The translations under genes and the position numbers were made by a program. This document shows, one piece after another, positions 1-8,845 of a stretch of DNA of 46,050 nucleotides. The notes below the pieces were generated by a model that was not told the origin of the DNA, made no database searches, and worked only from the letters and a program-made list of their open reading frames with translations. Source of the stretch: Sphingopyxis sp. (GTDB lineage: Bacteria > Pseudomonadota > Alphaproteobacteria > Sphingomonadales > Sphingomonadaceae); NCBI GenBank assembly GCA_017745175.1, contig JAGHZY010000006.1, positions 74,837 through 120,886 of the forward strand. The letters run 5' to 3'. How positions within the stretch are numbered: the stretch's first letter is position 1; each line of letters starts with the position of its first letter.

Positions 1-215
1 AGTTGGCGCGCGGCGGCAAGCCCCGAGAAACCGGCGCCGACAACGACCACATCGGCGACGCCGCCCGATTTCGGCGACCCGGCCGCCAGAAGGGAGGAAG
101 GCGTCGCCGCGAGACCCGCGCCGGCCAGCATGACGCCCAGGCCTCCCGAGCGAAGAAGCGCGCGGCGGCTGGTTGCCTCGCGCGATCCCGAGTTGTCGTC
201 CGCACCGCGATCCAT
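1..215 (-). CDS. Flavin amine oxidase, N-terminal fragment (cut by window edge)
   Basis: Only the first 71 codons are inside the window; the gene runs off the left edge. The start is ATG at 213-215, preceded by a GGGAGG ribosome site (complement of 223-228). The N-terminus carries a Tat-like signal (SRRALLRSG, then a hydrophobic run), so the protein is probably exported folded with its cofactor. After it comes VVVVGAGFSGLAAARQL, a classic FAD-binding beta-alpha-beta motif of the flavin amine oxidase (MAO/phytoene desaturase) family. Such enzymes oxidise amines to aldehydes. The aldehyde dehydrogenase just upstream on the same strand (155 bases away) could take the product. The amine oxidase subfamily is inferred from the FAD motif plus Tat signal only; another FAD oxidoreductase is possible. 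Confidence 0.72.
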   Translation of the reverse strand, partial: MDRGADDNSGSREATSRRALLRSGGLGVMLAGAGLAATPSSLLAAGSPKSGGVADVVVVGAGFSGLAAARQ

Positions 216-243
216 ATTTCATCCTCCCGCATCGTTCGATAAA

Positions 244-276
244 GCGTACTTGAACCGTACGCGTATGGTATACGCG
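244..276. promoter_or_regulatory. Overlapping palindromes upstream of the amine oxidase gene
   Basis: CGCGTAT (260-266) and ATACGCG (270-276) are perfect 7-base arms around GGT. GCGTAC (244-249) and GTACGC (257-262) form a second inverted repeat overlapping it. They lie 30-60 bases upstream of the amine oxidase start, the usual place for a dimeric repressor operator. A TetR-family gene is about 1.6 kb away, but nothing in the sequence ties it to this site. Confidence 0.4.
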
Positions 277-370
277 CGAGGCGCCGGGAAGAGTCAAGCG
301 CAAAGAGCGCGGGGGCCGGAAAAAGGGAGCAATAGAGGCCCGCGTGCCCGTTGCGGGCGCGGCCCGGCGA

Positions 371-1804
<1,434 letters not shown>

Positions 1805-1891
1805 GCTTGCTCCTCTCCGCGAGAATGATGGAAACGGAGCATATATATCTGGAGGCGGGATCTTTACTTCGATACCCCCCGCGTCGAGGGG

Positions 1892-2524
1892 CTATCCGGC
1901 GCGTTCCGCCGCGTGGCTTTCCAAGCCCTTGACCAGCGTTTCGATGGTGGTCGGGATCAACTCTTTCCGCCAACCCGCTTCGGGCACCATGATGAGGCTG
2001 TAAGCGAGGCCGATCGACGAGGTCAGGAGCGCCTGTGCCGCCATGACAGGATCGATTTTGCGGAACGTGCCATCGGCGACGCCGCGTTCGATCAATTCGA
2101 CGAATATCGTGAACAGCCGTGCGCGCGATGACCGCGCGAAATAGATATCGTCCTCTGAAGCGAGCCGGTCCTGATTGAGAAAGACGATCCGGAAACTGTC
2201 CGGATTTGCGATCCAATGCTCGGTCCACGCTCCGGCGAGTATCGCAAGCCGCCCGGGAATATCGCCGGCTCGCTCTGCGGCGTCGGCGGCGTGCGTGTCT
2301 GCGATGGTAAGCATGTCCTCCCATATGTGCCGGAGGAGTTCGCGCTTGTTTCGGAAATAGACATAGAAGGTCATCGGCGAGCAGCCAGCGCGCTCGGTGA
2401 TCTTGCGGATCGATACCGCATCGAACCCGTCTTCGGCGAACAGTGCGCGCGCCGCCTCGACGAGTTCGAGACGGAAGGCTTGTCCTTCCCGGGCCGTCCG
2501 TCGCACTCTCTTTGCCGTCACCAT
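1892..2524 (-). CDS. TetR/AcrR family transcriptional regulator
   Basis: About 210 residues, with a typical N-terminal TetR helix-turn-helix (ARALFAEDGFDAVSIRKIT, then GCSPMTFYVYFRNKREL) and a divergent ligand-binding C-terminal half. I chose ATG at 2522-2524 because GAGGAAAA sits directly upstream; the reading frame is open for nine more codons to 2551, but without a good ribosome site. It diverges from the SDR gene at 2640 and shares a 115-base intergenic region with it. That is the usual layout for a local repressor that binds between the two genes. Likely ligands, by family habit in such loci, are acyl-CoAs or fatty acids; this is inference. Confidence 0.92.
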   Translation of the reverse strand: MVTAKRVRRTAREGQAFRLELVEAARALFAEDGFDAVSIRKITERAGCSPMTFYVYFRNKRELLRHIWEDMLTIADTHAADAAERAGDIPGRLAILAGAWTEHWIANPDSFRIVFLNQDRLASEDDIYFARSSRARLFTIFVELIERGVADGTFRKIDPVMAAQALLTSSIGLAYSLIMVPEAGWRKELIPTTIETLVKGLESHAAERAG

Positions 2525-2554
2525 TTTTCCTCGCGAATCTGCACGCCGCACCTT

Positions 2555-2601
2555 CCTCCCCCCGACAAGGGGAGGGGCGTGATGCCAATCGCCGCGGCAT
2601 C
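2555..2601. repeat. GC-rich palindrome plus operator-like inverted repeat between TetR and SDR genes
   Basis: CCTCCCC (2555-2561) pairs with GGGGAGG (2569-2575), a member of the CCCCTC/GAGGGG palindrome family found between genes through this window. Next to it, GATGCC (2581-2586) and GGCATC (2596-2601) form a second inverted repeat centred about 50 bases before the SDR start. The second repeat is the better candidate for a TetR operator. Confidence 0.45.
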
Positions 2602-2639
2602 CTGCGCGGCAGGCACATCATCCTGATCGAGGGACGCAA

Positions 2640-3506
2640 ATGCAAATCAATCTTGCGGGCAAGGTAGCGATCGTCACCGGCGCCGGAAACGGGCTCGGCC
2701 GGACCTATGCGTTCGCGCTTGCGCAGCGCGGCGCGAAGGTGGTCGTGAACGATCTGGCCAGTGAGGGCGCGGCGGCGCAGGGCGTCGTCGAGGCGATCGC
2801 CGCGGCGGGCGGCGAAGCGATCGTTTGCGATTGCAGTGTCACCGACGAGACCGGCGTCGCCGATATGGTTGCGCGCACGCGCGATCGCTGGGGCCGCGTC
2901 GATATTCTGATCAACAATGCGGGAATGCTCCAGAACCGCCGCTTCGGGCGCGTGTCGCTCGAGGAAATCCGGCGGATCGTCGAGGTCAATCTGATGGGGT
3001 CGGTCATCTGCTCGCACGCGGTGTGGGAAGCCATGAGCGAGCAGGGCTATGGCCGCATCCTGATGACGACGTCGGAGGGCGGGCTTTATCCGGTGCCGGG
3101 CGCGGCGAGCTATGCCGCGGCCAAGCTCGGGGTGGTCGGGCTGATGAATGCGCTGTCGGCCGAGGGCGACAGATATGGCATCCGCGTCAACAGCATCGCG
3201 CCCGCCGCGGCGACACGGATGACCGACGGTCTGCTCAGCGAACGGGACTTCGCGCGCATGGGCCCCGCATCGGTCGTCGCCGCGGCGCTGTTCCTCGTCG
3301 GCGAGCAGGCGCCGCGCGGCGCGATCCTCGCGGTGGGTGCGGGGCGTTTCGAGCGCGCCTATATCACCCATACGCTGGGCGCAGAGATCCCCGATGGAAA
3401 GGTGACACCCGAGGCCGTCGCCGAGCGCTTCATGGAGATAAGCTGTCGCATGGGCGACCAGGCACCCGACGGGATGCACTCGGTCGCCCGCGTCGGACAG
3501 GCCTGA
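2640..3506 (+). CDS. Short-chain dehydrogenase/reductase (MFE-2-like)
   Basis: A 288-residue classical SDR. It has the cofactor motif TGAGNGLG (13-20), NNAG (92-95), Ser145, Tyr158 and Lys162 (SYAAAK), so the catalytic set is complete. Asp38 at the end of beta-2 (VVNDL) favours NAD+. The N-terminal pattern and the extra C-terminal tail resemble the dehydrogenase part of multifunctional beta-oxidation enzymes, so a 3-hydroxyacyl-CoA or hydroxysteroid-type substrate is plausible. The start is ATG at 2640 with GAGGGA five bases upstream. It is transcribed away from the TetR gene and ends base-to-base against the stop codon of the convergent alcohol dehydrogenase gene at 3507. Confidence 0.92.
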   Translation: MQINLAGKVAIVTGAGNGLGRTYAFALAQRGAKVVVNDLASEGAAAQGVVEAIAAAGGEAIVCDCSVTDETGVADMVARTRDRWGRVDILINNAGMLQNRRFGRVSLEEIRRIVEVNLMGSVICSHAVWEAMSEQGYGRILMTTSEGGLYPVPGAASYAAAKLGVVGLMNALSAEGDRYGIRVNSIAPAAATRMTDGLLSERDFARMGPASVVAAALFLVGEQAPRGAILAVGAGRFERAYITHTLGAEIPDGKVTPEAVAERFMEISCRMGDQAPDGMHSVARVGQA

Positions 3507-4568
3507 CTATGTGGCCGCGGCCTCCCGGATCGACGCCATGTCGATCACGAAGCGATATTTGACGTCATTCTTCTGCATCCGCTCGAACGCTGTGTTGATG
3601 TCGGCGATACCGATCATCTCGCAATCGGGGAGCACCTGATGTTCGGCGCAGAAGTCGAGCAGGTCTTGCGTCGCCGCGATACCGCCCATCAGCGAGCCCG
3701 AGATCGAGCGGTGGTTGCGCATCAGCAGGCCGCCGTGCATCGGCTCGAGCGGCTCGATCGCGCCGACGAGCGCGAGCGCGCCGTTGCGGGCGAGCATCAT
3801 AAGATAGGGGTTGAGGTCGTGCCGCGACGGGATCGTATCGACGATCAGGTCGAAGCGGTTTGCCGCGGCCATCATCGCTTTCGGGTCGTTCGCCAGCAGC
3901 ACGTCGCTCGCGCCGAGCGCGCGCGCGTCGTCGGCCTTGCTCGCCGAGCTGGTGATCACCGTGACCTCGGCGCCGAGCGCGGCGGCGAGCTTCACCGCCA
4001 TATGGCCGAGCCCGCCGAGCCCGGCGACCGCGACCTTCGATCCCTTGCCGACCTTATACTGGCGCAGCGGGGTCCAGACGGTGATGCCGGCGCAGAGGAG
4101 GGGGCCGGCGAAGCGCATGTCGAGCGCGTCGGGAACCTTGAGCACGAATTTGTCGCGCACGACGATCGCTTCGGCATAGCCGCCGTGCGTCGGCGCCCCG
4201 TCGATGCGGTCCTTGCCGTTGTAGGTCGGGGTCGGTCCCGCTGCGCAAAACGGCTCCTCATGCTCGGCGCAGGCGTCGCATTGCTGGCAGCTGTCGACGA
4301 GCGCGCCGACCGCGACACGGTCGCCGACGCGGAACGCCGTCACGTCGGCGCCGATCGCGGTGACATGGCCGACAATCTCATGTCCCGGCACGCAGGGGAA
4401 GACGGCGTTGCCCCAGTCGTTGTGCGCGATGTGGAGATCCGAATGGCACACGCCGCAATAGGCGATCGCGATAGCGACGTCGTCGCCGCGCAGGTCGCGC
4501 CGGTCGATGGTGAGGGGAACGAGGTCGCCGCGCGCTTCGAGTGCTCCAAAGGCCTTGCAGTCGGTCAT
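3507..4568 (-). CDS. Zinc-dependent NAD(P) alcohol dehydrogenase (CAD/YahK-like)
   Basis: A 353-residue medium-chain dehydrogenase. The catalytic zinc ligands are in CGVCHSD (Cys41) and GHE (His63). The structural zinc cysteines are Cys94, Cys97, Cys100 and Cys108, and GLGGLGHMA is the nucleotide-binding loop. Members of this cinnamyl-alcohol/YahK group prefer NADPH and mostly reduce aldehydes to alcohols. Its gene follows the LuxC-like gene by 25 bases. It is therefore placed to convert the aldehyde released by the reductase into an alcohol. The start is ATG at 4566-4568 with AAAGGA upstream. Confidence 0.93.
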   Translation of the reverse strand: MTDCKAFGALEARGDLVPLTIDRRDLRGDDVAIAIAYCGVCHSDLHIAHNDWGNAVFPCVPGHEIVGHVTAIGADVTAFRVGDRVAVGALVDSCQQCDACAEHEEPFCAAGPTPTYNGKDRIDGAPTHGGYAEAIVVRDKFVLKVPDALDMRFAGPLLCAGITVWTPLRQYKVGKGSKVAVAGLGGLGHMAVKLAAALGAEVTVITSSASKADDARALGASDVLLANDPKAMMAAANRFDLIVDTIPSRHDLNPYLMMLARNGALALVGAIEPLEPMHGGLLMRNHRSISGSLMGGIAATQDLLDFCAEHQVLPDCEMIGIADINTAFERMQKNDVKYRFVIDMASIREAAAT

Positions 4569-4593
4569 CGGTTGGTTCCTTTCGGGCGGTAAG

Positions 4594-6054
4594 TCAGGCG
4601 ATCGGCGCGCGCAGCCAGGGCGCGGGGGTCGCCTCGGGCGAACTGATCTGGTTGGAGATCCATTTGCCCATGCGGCGCAGCGGCTCGATCGCGTCCTGCG
4701 GCGCCGCCCATTTCATCGCGGGCGCATAGCCGAGCGACACGATGCGCTGCGCGCCGTGCAGCGGCAGGCGGTCCTTGAGCTCGTCCTTCAGCGCCTCGGG
4801 ATAGATGCCGACGGTCTGCGTATAGGCATCGACGGCGTCCATCACCTCGTCGAGCGAGTCGACGGGCACGAGATTGGCGGTGCGGTCGTCGAGCGTCGTC
4901 GAGAAGGAGACGGGCTCGGGAATTTGCGAGACGATGACCGCGCCTTCGCCGTCCTTGCCGCCGATCACCTTGTACCATTCGTCGTCGAGCCGCAGCGCGT
5001 CGACATGCGCCTTCAGCCCCTTGTCGTAATGTTTGGGCGCGGTCGACACACTGTTGGGCAAGCCGAGCAGCGCGTCATAGACCTCGCGGCCGAAGGCATT
5101 GAGCCGTTCGATCCCCGCCTCGTCGGTCCCCGTCTGGACATAGATGACGCGCGCGTTGACGCACGCCTTCTGGTTCATCGTGCCGATGTCGCAGGCGAGC
5201 CGCAGCGCCGCCTCGCGCATCGTCGCCTCGCTTGCGAAGGTATCGGCGCCGATGATGCTCGCGCTGCGCTTGGGGTCGAGCGAAATCAGTTCGAGCCCCG
5301 GCTGGATATACTGGCTGACATGCTTCATCGAGGCATAGCCGCCCCAGGCGACAATCTTTTCGAGATTTTCGGGGCGATAGAGCTTCTGCTCGAGCGCCTG
5401 GTCGCCGCCCTTCCAATAGGCGACGGTCAGATGGCGGGTCAGCGGATGGTCGGGCGCCATGTCGATCATCGTCCGCGCGACCGCGAGCGCGGTGAAGGGG
5501 TCGTTCGACGGCGCCTTGATGATCGCGTCGCTGCGCAGCACCATGTTGCGCAGGATCGTGAGCAGCGACAGGCCGGGCGCGTTCCCCGCGACGATATGGA
5601 GCGTGCGCGCGCCGAAACAGCGGACCTCGATTTCGGTGCCGTCGATCAGCCGCTGATGGACCCAGCCTTCGAGATGGTCGATGCCGACGGTGGTGTCGAC
5701 CGCCTCGATGATCGCCTCGCGCGTCAGCATATGGTGCATGCCCATATAGCTCGCCTTGACCAATGTCGGGGTTGTCGGCGCGGTCTGATAGGACAGCTCG
5801 CACGCCTCCTGAAGGTGGGTGTTGGTCGCAAGGTCCATCCGCTGGCCGAGCGCGACCGCATAATCGAGGATGTCGTCGAAGCTCAGCTTGTAGAGGTCGG
5901 CGAGCTTCGTCGGATTGCCGAGCGGCAGGCGGTCGACATATTTATGCGCGTCGGGGGTCAGGAAGGCGAGGTCGCCGCCGCGGCCGCCGACCTCGATCAG
6001 ATTGTCGGTGATCAGCTCTCCGCGGATCACCATCGGGGCGACAGGCATGGTCAT
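4594..6054 (-). CDS. luxC-like: LuxC-like acyl-CoA reductase
   Basis: About 486 residues, the usual length for the LuxC family (PF05893), which reduces acyl-CoA or an enzyme-bound acyl group to an aldehyde with NADPH. The fold is related to aldehyde dehydrogenases. The likely acyl-accepting Cys298 lies in NQKACVNAR, and the region HIVAGNAPGLS (153-163) is typical of the family. The start at 6052-6054 overlaps the stop of the LuxE-like gene as ATGA, so the two are translationally coupled; the frame is open further upstream, but that would lie inside the neighbour. No luxAB luciferase genes are near, so light production is not implied. The pair probably reduces a fatty or other carboxylic acid. 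Confidence 0.9.
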   Translation of the reverse strand: MTMPVAPMVIRGELITDNLIEVGGRGGDLAFLTPDAHKYVDRLPLGNPTKLADLYKLSFDDILDYAVALGQRMDLATNTHLQEACELSYQTAPTTPTLVKASYMGMHHMLTREAIIEAVDTTVGIDHLEGWVHQRLIDGTEIEVRCFGARTLHIVAGNAPGLSLLTILRNMVLRSDAIIKAPSNDPFTALAVARTMIDMAPDHPLTRHLTVAYWKGGDQALEQKLYRPENLEKIVAWGGYASMKHVSQYIQPGLELISLDPKRSASIIGADTFASEATMREAALRLACDIGTMNQKACVNARVIYVQTGTDEAGIERLNAFGREVYDALLGLPNSVSTAPKHYDKGLKAHVDALRLDDEWYKVIGGKDGEGAVIVSQIPEPVSFSTTLDDRTANLVPVDSLDEVMDAVDAYTQTVGIYPEALKDELKDRLPLHGAQRIVSLGYAPAMKWAAPQDAIEPLRRMGKWISNQISSPEATPAPWLRAPIA

Positions 6055-7499
6055 TGGGCGGCTCCTTCGAGATTGTTGAGGAAATCCATGGCTTCGCGGT
6101 GCGAATTTTCCGACGCCGCGCAGGTGATCTTGTCGTCGCCGCCCTGCTTCTCGCTGTAGCGCTCGATCGCGCCGGCGACATAATAGCTGGGACGGCCGCA
6201 GGGGCAGGGCTTGTCCCATTCGACGGTGATCTCGTCACCGGTAATGAAGCCGCCCCAGCGGATGTTCGACCCGAGGTCGTAGAAGGCCGCGCGCCCGGTC
6301 ACGCGGCCTTCGCGCGGCAGCGGCTTGCTCGTCTCGGGATCGAGCAGGAAGGGAATGACGGTCGGTGCGAAATGGAAATGGTCGTGCTCGCAGCGCATAT
6401 GCGACCCGCCGACGATTTCCGACATCGCATAGCTTTCGTTGAGCTGCTTCGCGCCGGTGAAGCGCAGCACCTCGTCGCGCCAGCCGTCGGGCTGGACCAC
6501 GCCCTTCGCGCCGCCGGTGGTGGTGATATAGGATTCGGGGTCGAACACGCCTTCGAGCCCGCGCTCGAGGCCCGCCTTCGCCATATTGTGGAGCAGATTC
6601 CAGGTGCCGCCGATATAGACGCGCTTGCCGCGCAGTTTCGCGACCATCTCCTCGAAGAAGGCGGCGAGATGCTCGGGCATCTTCGCCTGGAGTTCGTCGA
6701 ACGCCTCCTTCTTGGCGCGCAGTTCGGGGCTGATGTCGAGCCGGTCGAGCGTGCCCTTCGCGTGCGCGGCGCGGATGCGGGCGCCGAGATGAAGGACGTC
6801 GGTGCTCAGCGTCGCGGGATAGGCGGGATGGAAATGATCCTCGCTCGGCAGCAGTCCGGCGACGAGGAAGTCGTTGCCGCGCAAATGGCTGAGATAGCCC
6901 TTGCGATAATAGGGATAGGCGGTGTGGAGGTCGGGCTGCGGCGTGTCGGGGCCGGTCATGTTCCAGACGAACAGGCGGCGGATATCGACGGTCTTCTGCC
7001 ATTCGCGGATGCTGTTGGGCAGGAAGGACAAGGTTCCCGAGGTTCCCGACGTGTGGCTGATGCGGATGTCGGGCAGCGCGGCGTCCATTGTGTCGAACCA
7101 GTCGTCGAGGCCGCCGCACGCGCTCACGTCGACCGCGGCGATGCGTTCGCCGACCTCGGGCAGCACCAGCTTGGCGATCCAGCGGTTGATCTGCGCGAAC
7201 TGGCCCTTTTCGAGCAAAGACGGTGGATAGGATTTGTAGACGGTATGTTCGAAGAGCAGCGGGACGACATCGTCGATGGCGTCGATGCGGTCGATGTCCT
7301 CGCCGTCGGCGAGGCGCTTCAGGACGGGAATTTTTTCGCGAAATTCGGCGAAACGGCGCTGGAGCCCCCGAAGCTGGATCGCCGCCAGTTCCTCGCGCGG
7401 CAGGCTGTCCCACTTGTCGCGGCGATGCTCGGCCAGGGCGACCGGGTCGTCGAGCAGCAGGTCGGCCTTGCGGCCGATAGAATCCGAATCCGGCGACAT
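6051..7499 (-). CDS. luxE-like: LuxE-like acyl-protein synthetase / PaaK-type acyl-activating enzyme
   Basis: About 482 residues, longer than classic LuxE (about 370). It belongs to the ANL adenylating superfamily. The phosphate loop SHTSGTSGT is at 148-156, YAMSE matches the A5 motif, and CPCGRPSYY with a following RYSEKQGGDD matches the PaaK/LuxE C-terminal hinge. It should activate a carboxylic acid with ATP and hand the acyl group to the LuxC-like partner encoded just downstream (ATGA overlap). I chose ATG at 7497-7499 because GGGAGAG lies six bases upstream; an in-frame extension to 7565 has no such support. The substrate chain length is unknown. Confidence 0.87.
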   Translation of the reverse strand: MSPDSDSIGRKADLLLDDPVALAEHRRDKWDSLPREELAAIQLRGLQRRFAEFREKIPVLKRLADGEDIDRIDAIDDVVPLLFEHTVYKSYPPSLLEKGQFAQINRWIAKLVLPEVGERIAAVDVSACGGLDDWFDTMDAALPDIRISHTSGTSGTLSFLPNSIREWQKTVDIRRLFVWNMTGPDTPQPDLHTAYPYYRKGYLSHLRGNDFLVAGLLPSEDHFHPAYPATLSTDVLHLGARIRAAHAKGTLDRLDISPELRAKKEAFDELQAKMPEHLAAFFEEMVAKLRGKRVYIGGTWNLLHNMAKAGLERGLEGVFDPESYITTTGGAKGVVQPDGWRDEVLRFTGAKQLNESYAMSEIVGGSHMRCEHDHFHFAPTVIPFLLDPETSKPLPREGRVTGRAAFYDLGSNIRWGGFITGDEITVEWDKPCPCGRPSYYVAGAIERYSEKQGGDDKITCAASENSHREAMDFLNNLEGAAQ

Positions 7500-7540
7500 T
7501 CGCGCTCTCCCATTGTTGTTCTGGAGGGAGTATGTTGCGA

Positions 7541-7590
7541 GGGGGGCGACTGTGCGCCCCCCCATGCCGGGTGGGGCAAAGGGGGCGGGG
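7541..7590. repeat. Strong GC hairpin between LuxE-like and MBL genes
   Basis: GGGGGGCG (7541-7548) and CGCCCCCC (7555-7562) form an 8-bp stem with a six-base loop, and a further G-rich tract follows to about 7590. It sits between two genes transcribed on the minus strand. There is no T-run on the minus side, so it looks like a member of the local palindrome family, or an RNA-stabilising hairpin, more than a terminator. Confidence 0.5.
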
Positions 7591-7591
7591 G

Positions 7592-8641
7592 CTATCGCGC
7601 CCGATAATATTCGACGCCGTCATCCGCGATGCTGCTGGTGATCGCGCCCGTGACGAGCAGATGGTTGAGCAGCGCGATCGTCTCGCTCGTCGCGAGGCTG
7701 AACAGCGAATTGTCGCTTCGTTCGATCGGACGGTTGAACAGCAGGCCGAACAGGTCGATGACGCGCTTCGGTTCGGCGAGGGCGACGCAGAGGCGACCCA
7801 GCGCGTCCCTCTGTTCGCCGATCAACTCGTCGATGCGCGCGTGAGGCCCGTAAAAGCTGTTCTTGTGCGACGGCAGCACGAGCGCGCTGTTCGGCACCTG
7901 CGCACGAATCCGCCCGAGCGTATCGAACCATTCGCTGACCGGATCGGCATCGGGCTCGGTGGCGTCGACCGAAATATTCGACGAGATTTTGGGCAGCACC
8001 TTGTCGCCCGAAATCAGGAGGTCGAGCTCGGCGCAATAGAGGCAGGCATGTTCGGCCGTATGTCCGCCGCCCGCGATCACGCGCCAGAGCCGACCCCCGA
8101 TCGCGATCTCCTCGCCGTCCCTGATGCGGCGATAGGCGTCGGGGAGGCCCGCATAAAGCCGTCCGATGCCGAGCCGGCGGGCGCGATAGGTCTCGATCTC
8201 ATCGGGCTTCCATCCGGCCCTGCGGAAGAAGTCTTCGATCCCCTGAACGGGCTCGTCGCCGCGGCGATAGGCGATGGTGCGCGCGGTCAGATATTCGGTG
8301 CGGGTCATCCACAGCCGGCAATGGAAGCGTTCGGCGAGCCAGCCGGCGAGCCCCGCATGGTCGGGGTGCATGTGCGTCGCGATGACGCGCACCACCGGCC
8401 GTCCGCCGAGATCCTCGACCAGCAGTCGCTCCCATGCCGCGACGACCGCGGGATGCTGGACCCCGGTATCGACGATCGTCCAGCCTTCGCCATCCTCGAT
8501 CGCCCACAGGTTGATATGGTCGAGCACGAAGGGAAGCCCCATACGAATCCACCGGACGCCCGGCGCGATGGCCCGCGATTGCCCGGGTTCGGGCGGAAGG
8601 GGGGCGATGGGCGCGGGAGCGCTGGCGGAAGGCATGTCCAT
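7592..8641 (-). CDS. Metallo-beta-lactamase-fold hydrolase
   Basis: A 349-residue MBL-fold protein with the metal motif THMHPDH (His90, His92, Asp94, His95), a downstream His in GGGHTAEHA, and the metal-bridging Asp in SGDKVL. The C-terminal part after about residue 250 is helical and resembles the winged-helix tail of LACTB2/glyoxalase-II-like proteins (ALLNHLLVTG). There is no signal peptide, so it is cytoplasmic. It is the first gene of the minus-strand unit that continues into the LuxE-like, LuxC-like and alcohol dehydrogenase genes. A thioesterase or lactone/ester hydrolase role on an acyl intermediate would fit. ATG at 8641 is used; ATG at 8635 is equally possible, since neither has a clear ribosome site. 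Confidence 0.88.
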   Translation of the reverse strand: MDMPSASAPAPIAPLPPEPGQSRAIAPGVRWIRMGLPFVLDHINLWAIEDGEGWTIVDTGVQHPAVVAAWERLLVEDLGGRPVVRVIATHMHPDHAGLAGWLAERFHCRLWMTRTEYLTARTIAYRRGDEPVQGIEDFFRRAGWKPDEIETYRARRLGIGRLYAGLPDAYRRIRDGEEIAIGGRLWRVIAGGGHTAEHACLYCAELDLLISGDKVLPKISSNISVDATEPDADPVSEWFDTLGRIRAQVPNSALVLPSHKNSFYGPHARIDELIGEQRDALGRLCVALAEPKRVIDLFGLLFNRPIERSDNSLFSLATSETIALLNHLLVTGAITSSIADDGVEYYRAR

Positions 8642-8676
8642 TCCGGCAGGTGATAGCTGAAATAACCTGTCCGGCG

Positions 8677-8718
8677 CCCCCTCCTGGCGGGTGGGGGAAG
8701 CGCCCCCCCGTTTCGGGG
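8677..8718. repeat. Two GC palindromes in the divergent MBL/alkylsulfatase promoter region
   Basis: CCCCC (8677-8681) and GGGGG (8693-8697) flank a nine-to-eleven-base loop. CCCCG (8706-8710) and CGGGG (8714-8718) form a tight hairpin with a TTT loop. Both match the CCCCTC/GAGGGG family seen elsewhere in the window. Confidence 0.5.
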
Positions 8719-8774
8719 AGTTGCGTCATGCCCCCCTTTCCTTGCCAAATCGGAACGGGGTCGCTTTGGTGTGG

Positions 8775-8789
8775 CGGACGTATCGTCCG
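8775..8789. promoter_or_regulatory. Palindrome upstream of the alkylsulfatase gene (operator candidate)
   Basis: CGGACG, TAT, CGTCCG is a perfect inverted repeat with six-base arms, 57 bases before the alkylsulfatase start and in the intergenic region shared with the divergent MBL gene. Its size and place suit a dimeric regulator that controls both units. No cognate regulator is identified. Confidence 0.4.
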
Positions 8790-8845
8790 TAGGGGGGCGC
8801 CCAGGGCGATCCCGCTCAAATGACGAAAGAATTCGGGAGCTGTTG

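Noticed and set aside
3507..7499. A bioluminescence (lux) operon
   Set aside because: LuxC and LuxE relatives are present, but luxA and luxB are absent and the neighbours are catabolic.
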